A DNA stretch of 64,000 nt from Stentor coeruleus (lineage: Eukaryota > Ciliophora > Heterotrichea > Heterotrichida > Stentoridae): NCBI GenBank assembly GCA_001970955.1, contig MPUH01000162.1, forward strand, positions 28,355-92,354, written 5' to 3'. The stretch's first letter is position 1. Each line of letters opens with the position of its first letter. Position numbers and translations under genes: made by a program. Below the pieces are notes generated by a model that was given only the letters and a program-made list of their open reading frames with translations, made no database searches and was not told where the DNA came from. Of the stretch, positions 21,716 to 33,114 are shown piece by piece.

Positions 21716-22228
21716 ATGGACTCAAGATATACAAAATACAGACCTAAAGTACTTGACTACAACCCAATAACTCATGCTCCATTCTATAAAAAAGACCAAA
21801 ACCCATCACATAGATACTTCCAAGAACCTCTTGACGCAAATATCATATCAACAAGTCGAGCCTCTTACATAAACCGTTCATCTCTAATCATAAATGGGCA
21901 ATCTCATCTAAGTTCATCTGTACCAATAACCAACTATCCAACTGAACCAAGCCCAATACATAAAAACCCTAGCCCAACATATTTCCGCTTAACATTCAGA
22001 AACAAAGTCATTGATCCCATAAGTGGGCAAATTAGGATTTATGGTGAAAAACCGCATTTAGATAGATTTTACCACAGTCCACCTCCACAGTCTTATAAAA
22101 AAACCAAGCAAAAAACCTTGAAAAAGCAAAGAACCCGTTTTGATAATACTGTTTTGCCATCTATTACTAAAGATATTCAATTAGTCCCAACTGTTGATCC
22201 TTTTTTTGTTAACCATTATGCTAAATAA
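21716..22228 (+). CDS. Unknown basic, proline/tyrosine-rich protein
   Basis: A 170-residue single-exon protein, beginning MDSRYTKYRPKVLDYNPITH. It is rich in Pro, Tyr, Ser and basic residues with little helical propensity and no cysteine clusters. Short extended proteins of this kind are common as microtubule inner or axonemal proteins, but there is no family motif here to prove it. The frame is clean and the start follows A/C-rich DNA. Confidence 0.6.
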   Translation: MDSRYTKYRPKVLDYNPITHAPFYKKDQNPSHRYFQEPLDANIISTSRASYINRSSLIINGQSHLSSSVPITNYPTEPSPIHKNPSPTYFRLTFRNKVIDPISGQIRIYGEKPHLDRFYHSPPPQSYKKTKQKTLKKQRTRFDNTVLPSITKDIQLVPTVDPFFVNHYAK

Positions 22229-22293
22229 TTTTAGTTTTTTAATCTTTTATATGTGATTTTTTGGGATAAATAACCCAGCCATATTTTAACGAA

Positions 22294-23061
22294 ATGTTTA
22301 AACGATTAGCTCCTGTAATCGAACTTCCTGAAAGTAGAAGTGACTCTACATCTCCGGTGCATAAACGTTCACAAACTCAGCATAAATCTCGTTTTCCAAG
22401 TTCACCATGTAATGTTAATACACAAGTGTGGATGATTATTCAGTCAAGGAGGAATTTAGATAAGAAAATTAGATGTATGCAAAGTAGGGTTAAAAGCAGT
22501 AGGGAAAAACAAATACCTATTTCTGGGACTATAAATGAAAGTCCATGTAATAAAAGTACTAAAGAACTTCAGGAAGGAAAAAATGACTTGAGTATTCTAG
22601 GGAAAAAAAGGTCTGAACTTCAAAATTCAAACCGACTTAAAAAAGATAAAAACAATGAAATCAAAGAAAAAATATCTGAAAAAGCTTTAAAAGCTAGAAA
22701 CGACATAAAAATGCAGTCAGCTTTAGATTTAGAGTACATAAAAAAACGTGAGGAGATAATTTTCCAACAGAAAAAAGAAAAAGTAAACAGCATTAAAAAC
22801 AGTTTTAAAAATGCTAAGCACAAAAGAGCAATTAGCAACCAAGCGCTAAGAGAAATCCTTACTGCCGAGCACCTCAATAAACTCCATAAACTTACAGAAT
22901 CTAACAAAAACTATGAAAACGCCTTTAAAACCCCTGATAAAACACAAGAATCCCCATTATCTAAAATAAAAAGCTCATCAGACCTAAAAGAAAACACATC
23001 AAAATGTATGCCTGAAAGATCATATTCAGAAATCATGTCACCAAGAAGAAATAAATTCTAA
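22294..23061 (+). CDS. Unknown basic protein with short coiled coil
   Basis: A 255-residue single-exon protein starting 65 nt after the preceding stop on the same strand. Residues 1-100 are basic and serine-rich; residues about 115-210 are a K/E-rich helix or coiled coil (SEKALKARNDIKMQSALDLE); the C-terminus is disordered and ends in PRRNKF. No family recognised. Continuous frame and normal codon use support it. Confidence 0.6.
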   Translation: MFKRLAPVIELPESRSDSTSPVHKRSQTQHKSRFPSSPCNVNTQVWMIIQSRRNLDKKIRCMQSRVKSSREKQIPISGTINESPCNKSTKELQEGKNDLSILGKKRSELQNSNRLKKDKNNEIKEKISEKALKARNDIKMQSALDLEYIKKREEIIFQQKKEKVNSIKNSFKNAKHKRAISNQALREILTAEHLNKLHKLTESNKNYENAFKTPDKTQESPLSKIKSSSDLKENTSKCMPERSYSEIMSPRRNKF

Positions 23062-23256
23062 TATACATATTCATATCTTCTATATAAAAATCAATCTATC
23101 TTATTCAAACAATATCATAAATATTTTATATCAAACATTGATAATAAAACCTTTTTATAATATTTTGCATAGTAAAACCATCATTTTTATGATTTTTTTA
23201 TTTACAAACGCCATTATGAATTCTTATTTCAAACCATTTTAAATAAATCATCGTTA

Positions 23257-25531
23257 ATGTCTCGAAGTGAAAACATTCACGTGTCTTTAAGATTTCGGCC
23301 TTTGAGTTATAAGGAAGTTGAAGAAAATGAGAGTATGATTTGGTCAGTATCTCCAACAACAGTAAGCTTGAAATCTGAATGGGCTCAATATTTACTAGAT
23401 TATAAACGTCTCAATAGAGCACCAAGAGCATATAATTACAGTAAAAAACTATATAGATCACTGTTTTTCTTCAAAAGATCAAAACCATAAAGTATATGAA
23501 ACAGTAGCAAAAAGAGTAGTTCTTGCATCATTAGATGGGTATAATGGAACTTTATTTGTATATGGGCAGACTGGTAGTGGTAAAACCTATACAATGATGG
23601 GAAGTGAAAGTTTCTCTGAAGAAACCTTTAGAAAAAAATCTAATATTACTCCAATAATAGGTAGAACAGGAAGATCAGTAAGCCCAATGATTAGAACCCA
23701 TAGTTTTACCCCTTCAATTGAATCTAAAAAAGATAAAGGTCTTCTTATATTTGCCTTAGAAGACCTTTTTACTCATATAAAAAATGCTACAGATCGGAAT
23801 TACTGTTTATCATGTAGTTATTTAGAAATATATAATGAACAAGTTTATGACCTTCTTGAGTTCAATAATGACGTGCTTAGTGTTAATGAAGATCCACATA
23901 AAGGATTTTATGTCCGTGGGGCTAGTGAACATGTTGTTGGGTCACTTGAAGAAATATTAAAATTCATAGAAAAAGGTGAGGCAAATAGAAAATATGCAGC
24001 TACAGCAATGAACCATCATTCATCAAGATCACATACAATATTCAAACTTAACGTAACTAGTGTGCAAATTGAAAACAATGAATCTAACAGTATAACAACA
24101 GAAAGCATGTTGAACTTTGTTGACTTAGCTGGCTCTGAAAGAGTTAGTAGCTTAAACCCTGATATATCTTTTGAAGCTAAACATAAACAGAATAAATCTA
24201 AAGAAAACCTTGAAACCTTGTTAAATGAAGGTAAACATATAAACACAAGTTTATTTTATCTTTGTCAGGTTATAAACAAACTATCAGAAAAAACTTCAAA
24301 TAGTTCAGATTCACATATACCTTATAGGAATTCGAATCTAACAAAAATTTTAAGATCAAGCCTTGGGGGGAATTCTTTAACTTGTATTATATGCACAGCT
24401 GTACCAACATTGACTCAATTTGAAATGTCTTTGAGTACATTAAGATTTGGGGGTATAGCAAAGACTATAACTAATAATGTTGAAGCTAATGTTAAAAACA
24501 ATAATAATACTGAATTACTTCAAGGATATCAGAAGGATTTAGAAACATTGAGAAAAGAGCTTGAAAATGCACAACAAGGAGGGAAAGCTAAAGTGGAAGA
24601 GGCTTTGGGTGTTAGGAAAAAACTTGAAGAAAGGATTGCAAGATTAACACAAATGTTGTTTAATCAATCAAGACAGAATAATATGCCGAAATCATTTGAT
24701 GAAAATTCACAAAGTCTTAGAGGGAATTTTTGGTGTTCAGGTGCTGGGGATTTAATAGTAGATACAAAATTTATAAATGAAGGAGAAAAATTATCATGTG
24801 CACCAAAATTCGACCAAAAAGGAATTTTAGCTTTAGAAAGAATGAAGACTATGCATTTAGATTTAAAGAAAAAAGAACAAGAAATCAGTGAATTAAAAGA
24901 ATGCAAACAGTCTCTTTTAGACTCGAAAATCAATCTTAAAAATGATTTAAAACAAGCTTTAAACCTATGCCAGCAGTTATCATCCTGTAAGCAAAAATAC
25001 AAAGATAAATGCAAAAAACTCAATGAAAAAGCTAAAGTATTCCAATCCCGCTTAGCTATAGTCGAAAGGCATTCAGGACTTTCGAAACTTAATGATGAGC
25101 AGCTTCAAGAATTAGAAAACTTCTTTTTTTATTCATTAGACGCTGTAAAAAACGCTAAATTTAGAAAAAAATATGAAAGTAAACTTAATCAAATCCAGCA
25201 TGATACTATATATTTCAAAAGCCCAGTTTCTAATAAAAGCAATAAACAGCTTTGGGGAATCCTCGGTCTTCATGATGATATATCTTTAACAAGCAGTGAC
25301 TCAGAATCTTCAATTGACTTCGAAGCTTCATTTTATAAAAACAATAAACCAGACAAAGATTGTTACAATTCCTTTGTTTCAAATGATATAAGCACATTAA
25401 TCTATGAAAATCTAGAAAATGAAGATACTAAACGAAACTATATAAAAAATACTTTTGTTCCTGAGACCAATAATCCTTCATTACCATTGACTGATATCCC
25501 AAATACTTTATTTAATAGCAAAAGAAATTAA
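23257..25531 (+). CDS. Kinesin motor protein (N-terminal motor)
   Basis: A 752-residue kinesin in two exons joined by a 16-nt intron at 23441-23456 (GTAAAAAACTATATAG). The motor holds the P-loop GQTGSGKTYTMMG (about residue 95), switch I NHHSSRSHTIFKL, switch II LNFVDLAGSERV and the HIPYRNSNLTKILRSSLGG helix. A loop of roughly 45 residues rich in Ser/Arg follows the P-loop where most kinesins have a short turn. After about residue 395 come a coiled coil and a low-complexity tail. The motor looks closest to the kinesin-7/CENP-E group, but the subfamily is uncertain. Unspliced, the motor would end at residue 77. Confidence 0.93.
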
Positions 25532-25586
25532 GTTTGCTATAAAAAAATTCTTATATTTTTATAATAGTTTTTTATGTATAATTTAC

Positions 25587-26891
25587 ATGTTTAGGAAGTT
25601 TCTTAGGATGTTTAGTACTGAGGAAATTTCTCAGATGATTCAAAGGCTGAATTTAACATCTGCGGTTAATAAGGTACAGGTTTTTGAAGGAAATGTTGAG
25701 ATTCAGATGAAACTTGACCAGAATTATAGGCAGAATCGAGCTATGGTTTTGAATAGTATTAAGAATATTCCTTGGGTTAAAGATTGTAAGATTTCAGTTG
25801 CTCCGAGTGAACAGAAAGCTAAAGATATGGGGCATTTGAAAGGGGTTAAGAATATTGTTGCTGTTGCGAGTTGTAAAGGAGGGGTTGGAAAGTCAACTGT
25901 GGCTGTGAATTTGGCTTTTAGTATTGCTAAGCTTGGGTATAAAGTTGGGATTTTTGATGCGGATATTTATGGACCAAGTCTGCCTACGCTGATTAATTTT
26001 AAGTCGCATTTAGAAAGTCCTGTAGATGACCCAAAGACAATTTTACCTATTGTGTATGCTGGGGTTAAATGTATGAGCTATGGGTTTGTGAGCAATAATA
26101 AAAAAGCTGTGTTTAGAGGACCGATCGTATCATCATTAACACAACAACTACTTTATAACACCCTATGGGAAGATCTAGACTATCTAATTCTCGACACCCC
26201 ACCAGGTACTGGAGATATCCAAATAACCTTATGTCAAGAATTACCTATATCAAGTGCAGTCATAGTCACAACCCCACAAAAACTAAGTTTCGTTGATGTG
26301 CTTAAAGGTATTGAAATGTTTGATGATCTAAAAGTCCCAACTATAGCTGTTGTAGAAAACATGTCTTATTATATATGTGGGAATTGTAAAGAACTCCATA
26401 GACCATTTGGTCTTGGGTATAAAAGCATGTTAATGAAACAATTTGGTATACAAAATTCATATGAAATCCCTATGCATAGTGACTGGTCAAAATACTCTGA
26501 TATGGGTTCACCTGTTATTTTAACATTACCAGAACAATCTGATATAGTTCAACAATTCCGTATTATAGCAGAAGATGTGATTTCTGAGACAAAAAGATGT
26601 AAAAATACTCAAAGACCTGTGATTAATTATGACCCTAAAGATACTATGGTTAATGTTACTTTTCATGATAAAACTGTGAAAATTTCACCTTATAAATTGA
26701 GGACTAGTTGCAATTGTGCTGGGTGTATTGATGAATTTTCGGGACAGAAACTTTTTAGACCTGAACAAATACCACAAGATGTGTATCCGGTTAAGATGGA
26801 ATATAAAGGGAATTATGCTGTTGCTGTTGTGTGGAGTGATGGGCATAGGTCGTCTTTGTATCCTTTTAGTCAGTTAGAAACATTAGCATAA
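25587..26891 (+). CDS. HCF101: HCF101-type Fe-S cluster carrier ATPase
   Basis: A 434-residue protein with three parts. Residues about 10-75 resemble the MIP18/FSCA domain. Residues about 88-330 are a Mrp/NBP35 P-loop ATPase with the deviant Walker A KGGVGKST (97-104), LILDTPPGTGD, and a CX2C pair in YYICGNCKELHRPFG. Residues about 350-432 are a DUF971/GBBH-like domain (CNCAGCIDEF, WSDGHRSSLYPF). This three-domain order defines HCF101, a scaffold that delivers [4Fe-4S] clusters. The basic start (MFRKFLRMFS) could be a short mitochondrial presequence. It begins 55 nt after the kinesin stop. Confidence 0.9.
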   Translation: MFRKFLRMFSTEEISQMIQRLNLTSAVNKVQVFEGNVEIQMKLDQNYRQNRAMVLNSIKNIPWVKDCKISVAPSEQKAKDMGHLKGVKNIVAVASCKGGVGKSTVAVNLAFSIAKLGYKVGIFDADIYGPSLPTLINFKSHLESPVDDPKTILPIVYAGVKCMSYGFVSNNKKAVFRGPIVSSLTQQLLYNTLWEDLDYLILDTPPGTGDIQITLCQELPISSAVIVTTPQKLSFVDVLKGIEMFDDLKVPTIAVVENMSYYICGNCKELHRPFGLGYKSMLMKQFGIQNSYEIPMHSDWSKYSDMGSPVILTLPEQSDIVQQFRIIAEDVISETKRCKNTQRPVINYDPKDTMVNVTFHDKTVKISPYKLRTSCNCAGCIDEFSGQKLFRPEQIPQDVYPVKMEYKGNYAVAVVWSDGHRSSLYPFSQLETLA

Positions 26892-27786
26892 TATTATGAT
26901 AGTTTTTTTTAGGTATTTAAGTGTGATAGAATTAAGATGTGAAATTTTTTGTGATGGGTTATTAAATATTATGAAAATGGTCATGGTAGATTTTGTTTGT
27001 AGTTTAGATTATTTTAGAGAAGAAAACCATTTAGGATCAGTTTTTTAGCGCGTGTAGATAGGTTTTATTGATTCAATGAAATAAAAAAATTTATAGTTTT
27101 TAATAATAAATTAGAATTATTAAAGGTAATATTTTTGAAAGGGTTTTTACTTTCTCTGATGCAATAGTGTTATTGTGTGGATTAAGAGTATTATGTGATA
27201 CAAATAAGACCTTTTTATAATAATATTAGCTAAAATTATAATGTTAACTATGGTATTGTATAAGAAACTAGAGATTATAATTTTGTTAATAAAATCTATT
27301 TAGGAAATGTAGATTTTAATGTATACTTAAGATTATGTTTAGATATTTTTGATAGAAAATTAGTAATTATTATTATAATGTTTATTTCATATAATATGAT
27401 TGTTTTGTGCTATTGTTACAAATTCTAAAATTCTAGGGAAAAATAAGGTAAGATTTGTAATTTATAAAAAAATGAATTGCATTTTTGGCTAAATAAAATA
27501 ATACAAGTAATAAAAATGTAATGCTGCTTTCGGTAGAGACTAATAAAATCAACCTTTATTGCATGGACTATACTATCAAAATCAATGATATATGGCTAAC
27601 AACAATAAAGACTACAACAAATATTTTGCTTTAAATTAAAAAAACATAAGTGCTTTGAATATCTCACTAGAAAAAAATAAATAATTTTTTTCCTCGATTT
27701 TATAACGCTTACTAATTTTCATGAATAAAACAAACAACTTGACTATCAAAAAAATAAACAAAGCATCTGGATATTTAATAGGTTTT
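26892..27786. other. Intergenic region between convergent genes
   Basis: G/T-rich on the plus strand for several hundred bases after 26892, then ordinary AT-rich DNA. No gene, tRNA or repeat recognised. Confidence 0.5.
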
Positions 27787-28071
27787 CTAATTATTTTTAA
27801 TTCTATATCTTTTGATGAATAACGGGTTGTTTGAAGGATGACTCAAGATGGGAATCCCTATCTTGTTGACACGAAGATAATTGGAATTATGATATTCTGA
27901 TGGGTTTTGTAAATAATCATACTCGCTGAAAACCTTTGCACTTTCTGATTTGTTTCTGTATCTAGTGTTGTAGCAGATTCCAAAACTATCAACAATACAC
28001 TTGGTATCTTTGGTAGATGCTTTGCTTATTTGTATACGAGGTTTGTTGTTGCCACATGCACATTGACCCAT
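27787..28071 (-). CDS. Small N-acylated protein
   Basis: A 94-residue protein starting MGQCACGNNKPRIQ. Gly2 with cysteines at 4 and 6 is a plausible myristoylation/palmitoylation site. The rest is polar and basic with no recognised domain. The plus strand upstream (28072-28470) is G/T-rich, the signature of a promoter for a minus-strand gene in this window, which supports a real gene despite its size. Confidence 0.55.
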   Translation of the reverse strand: MGQCACGNNKPRIQISKASTKDTKCIVDSFGICYNTRYRNKSESAKVFSEYDYLQNPSEYHNSNYLRVNKIGIPILSHPSNNPLFIKRYRIKNN

Positions 28072-29613
28072 ATCTTATATATTTTATAATTTAGCATATT
28101 TTAGCAATGGTAAAACTTCATATAGAAATAGAAATCATTTTTATTAGGTTTTCTGATTTTTAAATATGAAAGTTTTTTATGGATAAGAGCCTTTTTCAGC
28201 ACTTTTTTCAAGAATATAACGTAATGGTTATGGCTGATTATGATTGTTTAAGGTACGCAAAGGAGGGCTTTTTAGGAAATTATGCTAGGAAAACTATTAA
28301 GCCGTGAACTTGCTTTTATGATGATTTTTTTTATTTTATTGATGAAAAAGGTAGGAAAGCAATAAAAATATTTTTTTATCGTTGGGCTTTAGTTATTAGG
28401 GCTGAATATTTGCTGTTGTTTTATACAGGATATAAGGTAGTTAATGCAATAGTTTTAAAGTAGAGAATAATAAATTTCACATAAAATTTTGTTTTTATAT
28501 AAGCAAAGTATATTTTGTAATCATAAACTTGTTTTATTACTTCTAAGTTGCATTTGAAATACTTTTTATAGTTATTGCTAATATGAATTTAATTATTTAA
28601 AATTCTGATGATGATTTTTCTCACAAAGATTATCTTTGAATTAAACAAAGTATTTTTTACATCCAAGCTTGGGGTAACTAAAAATAATATATATACATTT
28701 AAGCCTAAGTCTGAATACTTAGCACAAAATAGCAACATTTTAATTCCCAAAGTATTTGAATAGATGCAATTCATATACAATCTAAAACTATTAATTCAAA
28801 TTTTAAAATTTTAGTGAAATTATAAGAAAGAACTAAGTTTCACGATTACTAAATCAAAAATATTAGTAAACTATATATTTCCCTTTATATCTAAATCTAT
28901 TTACAACCATATTTTTAGTTTATATGCTTTCATTCTCAGTTTTACCCCAAATCTTACCGAAAATCAACTACATATAATCCCTAATTTTAGTAAATATAAA
29001 AGAACTAATTATTAACAATAATCCAAACCATTAAAAAAATTCTGAATTCAATATAAAAACCTTCTAAAATAAAACAAACTAAAAAATTATTACAAATTTA
29101 TCCTAATCAAAATCTCTTAATTCCAAAAACACCTCCAAGAAATCATCAAAAACAATAGTCCCAAAATTCTAAAACCCAAAATCCTTCTAACCTAACAAAA
29201 TTTTCCCCAACAATTATAAAGCCCAACACATTTCCTATTCATAATCAACACCAAAATCCCTAAAACAATCTGATATCTTATACCTTCATCCAAATACTCA
29301 TCATCAGCTCCTAAGTCACTAAAAAAAACCTCCTTCACATACCATATCTATTAAAAAACCTTCCTAACTTCATCAACCCATCCAAAAACAAAATCCCATA
29401 TACAATTTTACTAAATGAACCCTAAATAATAAACATAAAATCTTCTAATATCTAATCTTATTATCCCACATATTCTAAAATACTTAAAAAAAACTAACAA
29501 AAATACTCTCAACCGTCATCCTATATCAAAATTTTATAATCTCCATATCTTAATTATTTTCTCATACATATTCCCACTTAATTTAATTTATAGGAAATTG
29601 TGGATATAGATAA
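28072..29613. other. Long divergent intergenic region
   Basis: About 1.5 kb. Up to about 28470 the plus strand is G/T-rich; from about 28800 to 29613 it is A/C-rich and nearly G-free, upstream of the plus-strand gene. It contains a 95-codon frame with a single TGA (28179-28463), described separately. Confidence 0.55.
28179..28463 (+). pseudogene. Possible small ORF interrupted by one TGA
   Basis: From ATG at 28179 to TAG at 28461 the frame is open except for one TGA about 43 codons in. The peptide before (MDKSLFQHFFQEYNVMVMAD and on) and after (ending AEYLLLFYTGYKVVNAIVLK) looks protein-like. No intron of 15 or 16 nt removes the TGA. It may be a relic, a recoded stop, or chance in G/T-rich DNA. 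Confidence 0.2.
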
Positions 29614-30396
29614 ATGGGGTGCGCAACTAGTAGGATCAATGCTTCTTGCGAGGAAGCAGCTATCATAAACGGAGAGAATCTCTTATTATTCTATTCTCGA
29701 GATATTGAAAGCACATACAAACTCCTAAAGGATAACTCCAAGGAAGGCACAGTTTCCAAAAAAGGCATGAAAGCTATCAAGAAAGAAATCGGCACTGTAT
29801 CTGAAGAGTACCAACAAAAGGTCAATAAATTTTATGATGAACTTGCTCAAGGTGAAGAAGGTATTAAACTTACCAGATATGCTGCTTTAGCTACCTTACT
29901 GTGCAAAGGATCAGGTTCTAAAAAGGCTAATGCCTTATTTGATGCTAATGATGCCGAAGGTCTAGGTAAACTTTCAAAATCTCAGATAAGTGAAATGATT
30001 GATGAGATTTTTGAACTAGCATCAGTTAAATTGCCTGAACTCGCATCTCCAAGTGATTCAAGTAATCCATATACTAAAGAAAGTATGCAGTCCTATAGAG
30101 AGAAAATTGAACTTGGCAGACCTAAAGATAAAGAAACGCTTTTAAAGAATGTTGTTGGGGAATTGGATGAAGTTGATAAAGCTACTTTTGTCGCTTGGTT
30201 TGATGCAGATAGTAATCGTGACTGGCTTGGAAGTAGCAGTTTGAGAGAACAGCTTAAGAAAACAGGTAAAAAAGTAAGAAAAGCTGCGAAGAAAGCTAAG
30301 GCTGAAAGTGAAGCTAAAGAACCTAAGGAAGAAAAGGAAGAAAAGGAGCATCATGAAGAGCACCATCATCATGAAGAAGCCCCAGAAAGTAGTTAG
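29614..30396 (+). CDS. N-acylated EF-hand-like protein
   Basis: A 260-residue protein starting MGCATSRIN, a strong myristoylation plus palmitoylation site. The helical body has degenerate EF-hand-like segments, such as DANDAEGLGKLSKSQISEM around residues 109-127 and FDADSNRDWLGSSSLREQL near 195, so calcium binding is uncertain. The last 45 residues are highly charged, rich in Lys, Glu and His (HHEEHHHHEEAPESS at the end), and could bind metal. Codons are more GC-rich than neighbours, suggesting strong expression. Membrane-associated calcium signalling or structural role is inferred. Confidence 0.8.
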   Translation: MGCATSRINASCEEAAIINGENLLLFYSRDIESTYKLLKDNSKEGTVSKKGMKAIKKEIGTVSEEYQQKVNKFYDELAQGEEGIKLTRYAALATLLCKGSGSKKANALFDANDAEGLGKLSKSQISEMIDEIFELASVKLPELASPSDSSNPYTKESMQSYREKIELGRPKDKETLLKNVVGELDEVDKATFVAWFDADSNRDWLGSSSLREQLKKTGKKVRKAAKKAKAESEAKEPKEEKEEKEHHEEHHHHEEAPESS

Positions 30397-30852
30397 ACTT
30401 AGTTTAATTAGGATAGCATAAACCATTATTTTAAACGGCTATTTTTGAAGGTGGGGAAAATATTATGGGTATTGAAGTTTTTGAATAGGATTAGAGATTT
30501 CTTATAGTTTTTTACATTTTAGTTATAATTTAAGACTTTGATTGGTGTGATTTTACTTAAATATTTTATACCATTTTTCTTTAGATAACGCAGTTTTGAT
30601 AGATAAGAGATATAGATTTATTATGATGTTTAGATAAGATGATTAGGATTAGTATTATTAAGATAAGGTTGTTTTATATGAGGATATGTTGAGTTTATTG
30701 ATTTTTTTTTGATGAAAGTTTTATTAAGTTAGAAAAATATTTTTTATTTCTTAAAGGTTTAGGATTTATGTGGTATGGTTTGTAGAGACTTTGGGTTTTG
30801 TTGCAAATATTGTGCTTTAGTTGTGTATATGAATATAAGATAATATATTCAA
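30397..30852. other. Intergenic region
   Basis: Mostly G/T-rich on the plus strand, the 3' flank pattern. The next gene starts without the usual long A/C-rich stretch. Nothing else recognised. Confidence 0.5.
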
Positions 30853-33114
30853 ATGATTCCTAATCGCTATGAGAATTCACGAGATTTCTCAAATGAAAGA
30901 ATTTCAGAGCTGGTAAAAGATATATAGAAACAGACTTATCTTGCTAAGCAGATGCAAGTCTATTCAATTGAAAGAAAAGCCAATCTTAAACTTTTAAATG
31001 ACGATCAAAAATTAAAATCTGCAAATAGTCCAAAGTCAACAAGTGATCGTTCATCATTATTAGAAGAAGCTCGTCGAAGACAAAAAGAAAGAGCTCTCCT
31101 AAAAGAACCTGACCATAAAGTTCCTAAAAACTACATAGATGAGACTGAAGAAAAAGAACCAGCCCTAAGTTTTTCAAGGTTCTCTGAAGAAAGGAGTTCA
31201 AGGTATTTTGTTGATCACGATTACAGCATCTCTGAATCCAAAACTAATCCACTTTTTAACAAAGATACAACACAAAATAATCTAATACCCCGATTCGAAG
31301 ACTCAAATGAATTCAAACTATGTATTGATCAAGAATATTTACAGCTTAAACAAGAACTTGAAAACTTAAGAAAAATTCCAAGGACTATTGAAAAACCTCA
31401 AGCAAAAAGTACAAAAACTAGCTTTTTATCGAAAAGTTATATCAAAGATACACCAATTGAAGTTAAATGGAAAGAAAAGCCAACTAGAGATATTGAAAAC
31501 CAAGAAGTGAATTATGTAGTGACAAAACCTCAGCATGAAAATGAGAAAATTACAAAACCTGTTTTAAACATTCCTAAAAAGTCTAGTGAAGAACTTATAA
31601 AGCCTTCATCAAAGCCAAAATGTTTCAAAGTCGAAAGTTCTCGTATTGATATCATCCCTGAAACATCACGTAAAAGTCCAATAAACCCAGGAAGAAAAAG
31701 TATAGAAGCTGATAATACTAAGTCAACTATAAAAAGAAGTGAGACTTCTGATGCAACATTATCATATCATCAAAGCACTTTAAATATAGCACAAGTTGAA
31801 CCTATAAATATTCCAAATCATTCATATGAAACACCATTAAACGGAATATCTACTATGTATAGTGCTCGGGTCTTACCAACAATGGGTAATTGGAATCTAG
31901 AACCTCAATATCCACCTCCACCAATGAATGGATGGAATAGCAACTATTCTCATTATAACTCTTGCTATTATCCTCCTGCTCAAATGTATATGTCTGGAAT
32001 GTATTATCATCAGCCACCAGTTGCTTATAATTATCCTTATCCTTATGCAGATAATAGATATCAGTATACTAATACTTATACACCTCCTCCACAGTATTAT
32101 TCTACTCAATCTTATCCTGAACGTAATGATTTTACAAATAATAGTGGATATCAACAAAATGAAGATTTTACAAAGAGAAAAACTATAAATTATGATACAA
32201 GCAAACAAGAAATATTTGATAAAGAAAAAGATATTGTTAAAAATAAATACAAAATTAATGATGATGAAATTTTAGAAGCTGAAGAAATTGTTAAGCCTGC
32301 ACCTAAGATTATTAGGAGTAAAGATAAGCCAGTTAAAAGTGTGGATAATGTTGTTATGAGAAGAAGGAGTAGTGAAGGGATAGAGGAAATTATTAAAAAT
32401 CCTTTGAGAAAAAAGGAAAAGTATAGAGAAGATGTAGAGGAAGAGGATAGCTGGCCTGAAGTGAATATAAATCCTGATGATTTTAAAGATTCAAATTTAT
32501 ATGAAGATAAAAATGAAAACTTAGTACAAATTGATGAATACATCCCCAAAACCAAAGCTAAAACCTTATCAAAAATCCAAACTCCACAAGCCTTAGAAGT
32601 CCCTGAGCAGCCAGTGATATCAAAAAAACCTGTGCTTATAGAATTCGGAACTGGTGCTAAAAAGAGCTTAGCCGAACTGTTCAAACAAAAAAACAAAAAA
32701 CTTATACGAAACATGGGATCAAGAGATAATAATTTGCCTAGACAAGACCATAAAGAAAAAACAAAAGAAGAGCTTATTGAAATTAGAAAAAACATGGTCA
32801 AAGCCCCAAAGCTCGAAAAAAAACCAGAAGTTATACAAATCAAATTAGAAGATAAAAAAAATAACAATAAAGAACCTTGTGCAGCCTTAATGGAAAGACT
32901 TGCTACAGGTCAAAGGGTAAGGGTTTCAAAAGAAGAAATGCTCAAACTTAATAAAAAAAACTATCAGCAACTTCCTGAAGTAAAAAAAAAACAAGAAGAT
33001 GAACTAAAAAGACTTGAAAAACAGCAAAGAATACAAAAAGCTAGAGATTATGAAAGATGTAGATCAACCCAAACTAGAAGAGAGCGAAAATTTCAATATA
33101 ACATGGACTATTAA
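30853..33114 (+). CDS. Large disordered protein with basic C-terminal coiled region
   Basis: A 748-residue protein in two exons. Exon 1 (30853-30912) encodes MIPNRYENSRDFSNERISEL; the 15-nt intron is 30913-30927 (GTAAAAGATATATAG). The chain is mostly disordered. Around residues 340-430 it is rich in Tyr, Pro, Asn and Gln (for example YYHQPPVAYNYPYPY), a possible condensate-forming segment. The last 100 residues are a conserved-looking helical K/E/R region (CAALMERLATGQRVRVSKEE, then LPEVKKKQEDELKRLEKQQR) of the kind seen in cytoskeletal or centriolar ciliate proteins. No firm family. Confidence 0.72.

Noticed and set aside
23594-25531. Kinesin starting at an internal ATG
   Set aside because: Splicing the 16-nt intron gives a full motor with the N-terminal strand and P-loop, so the later ATG is not the start.
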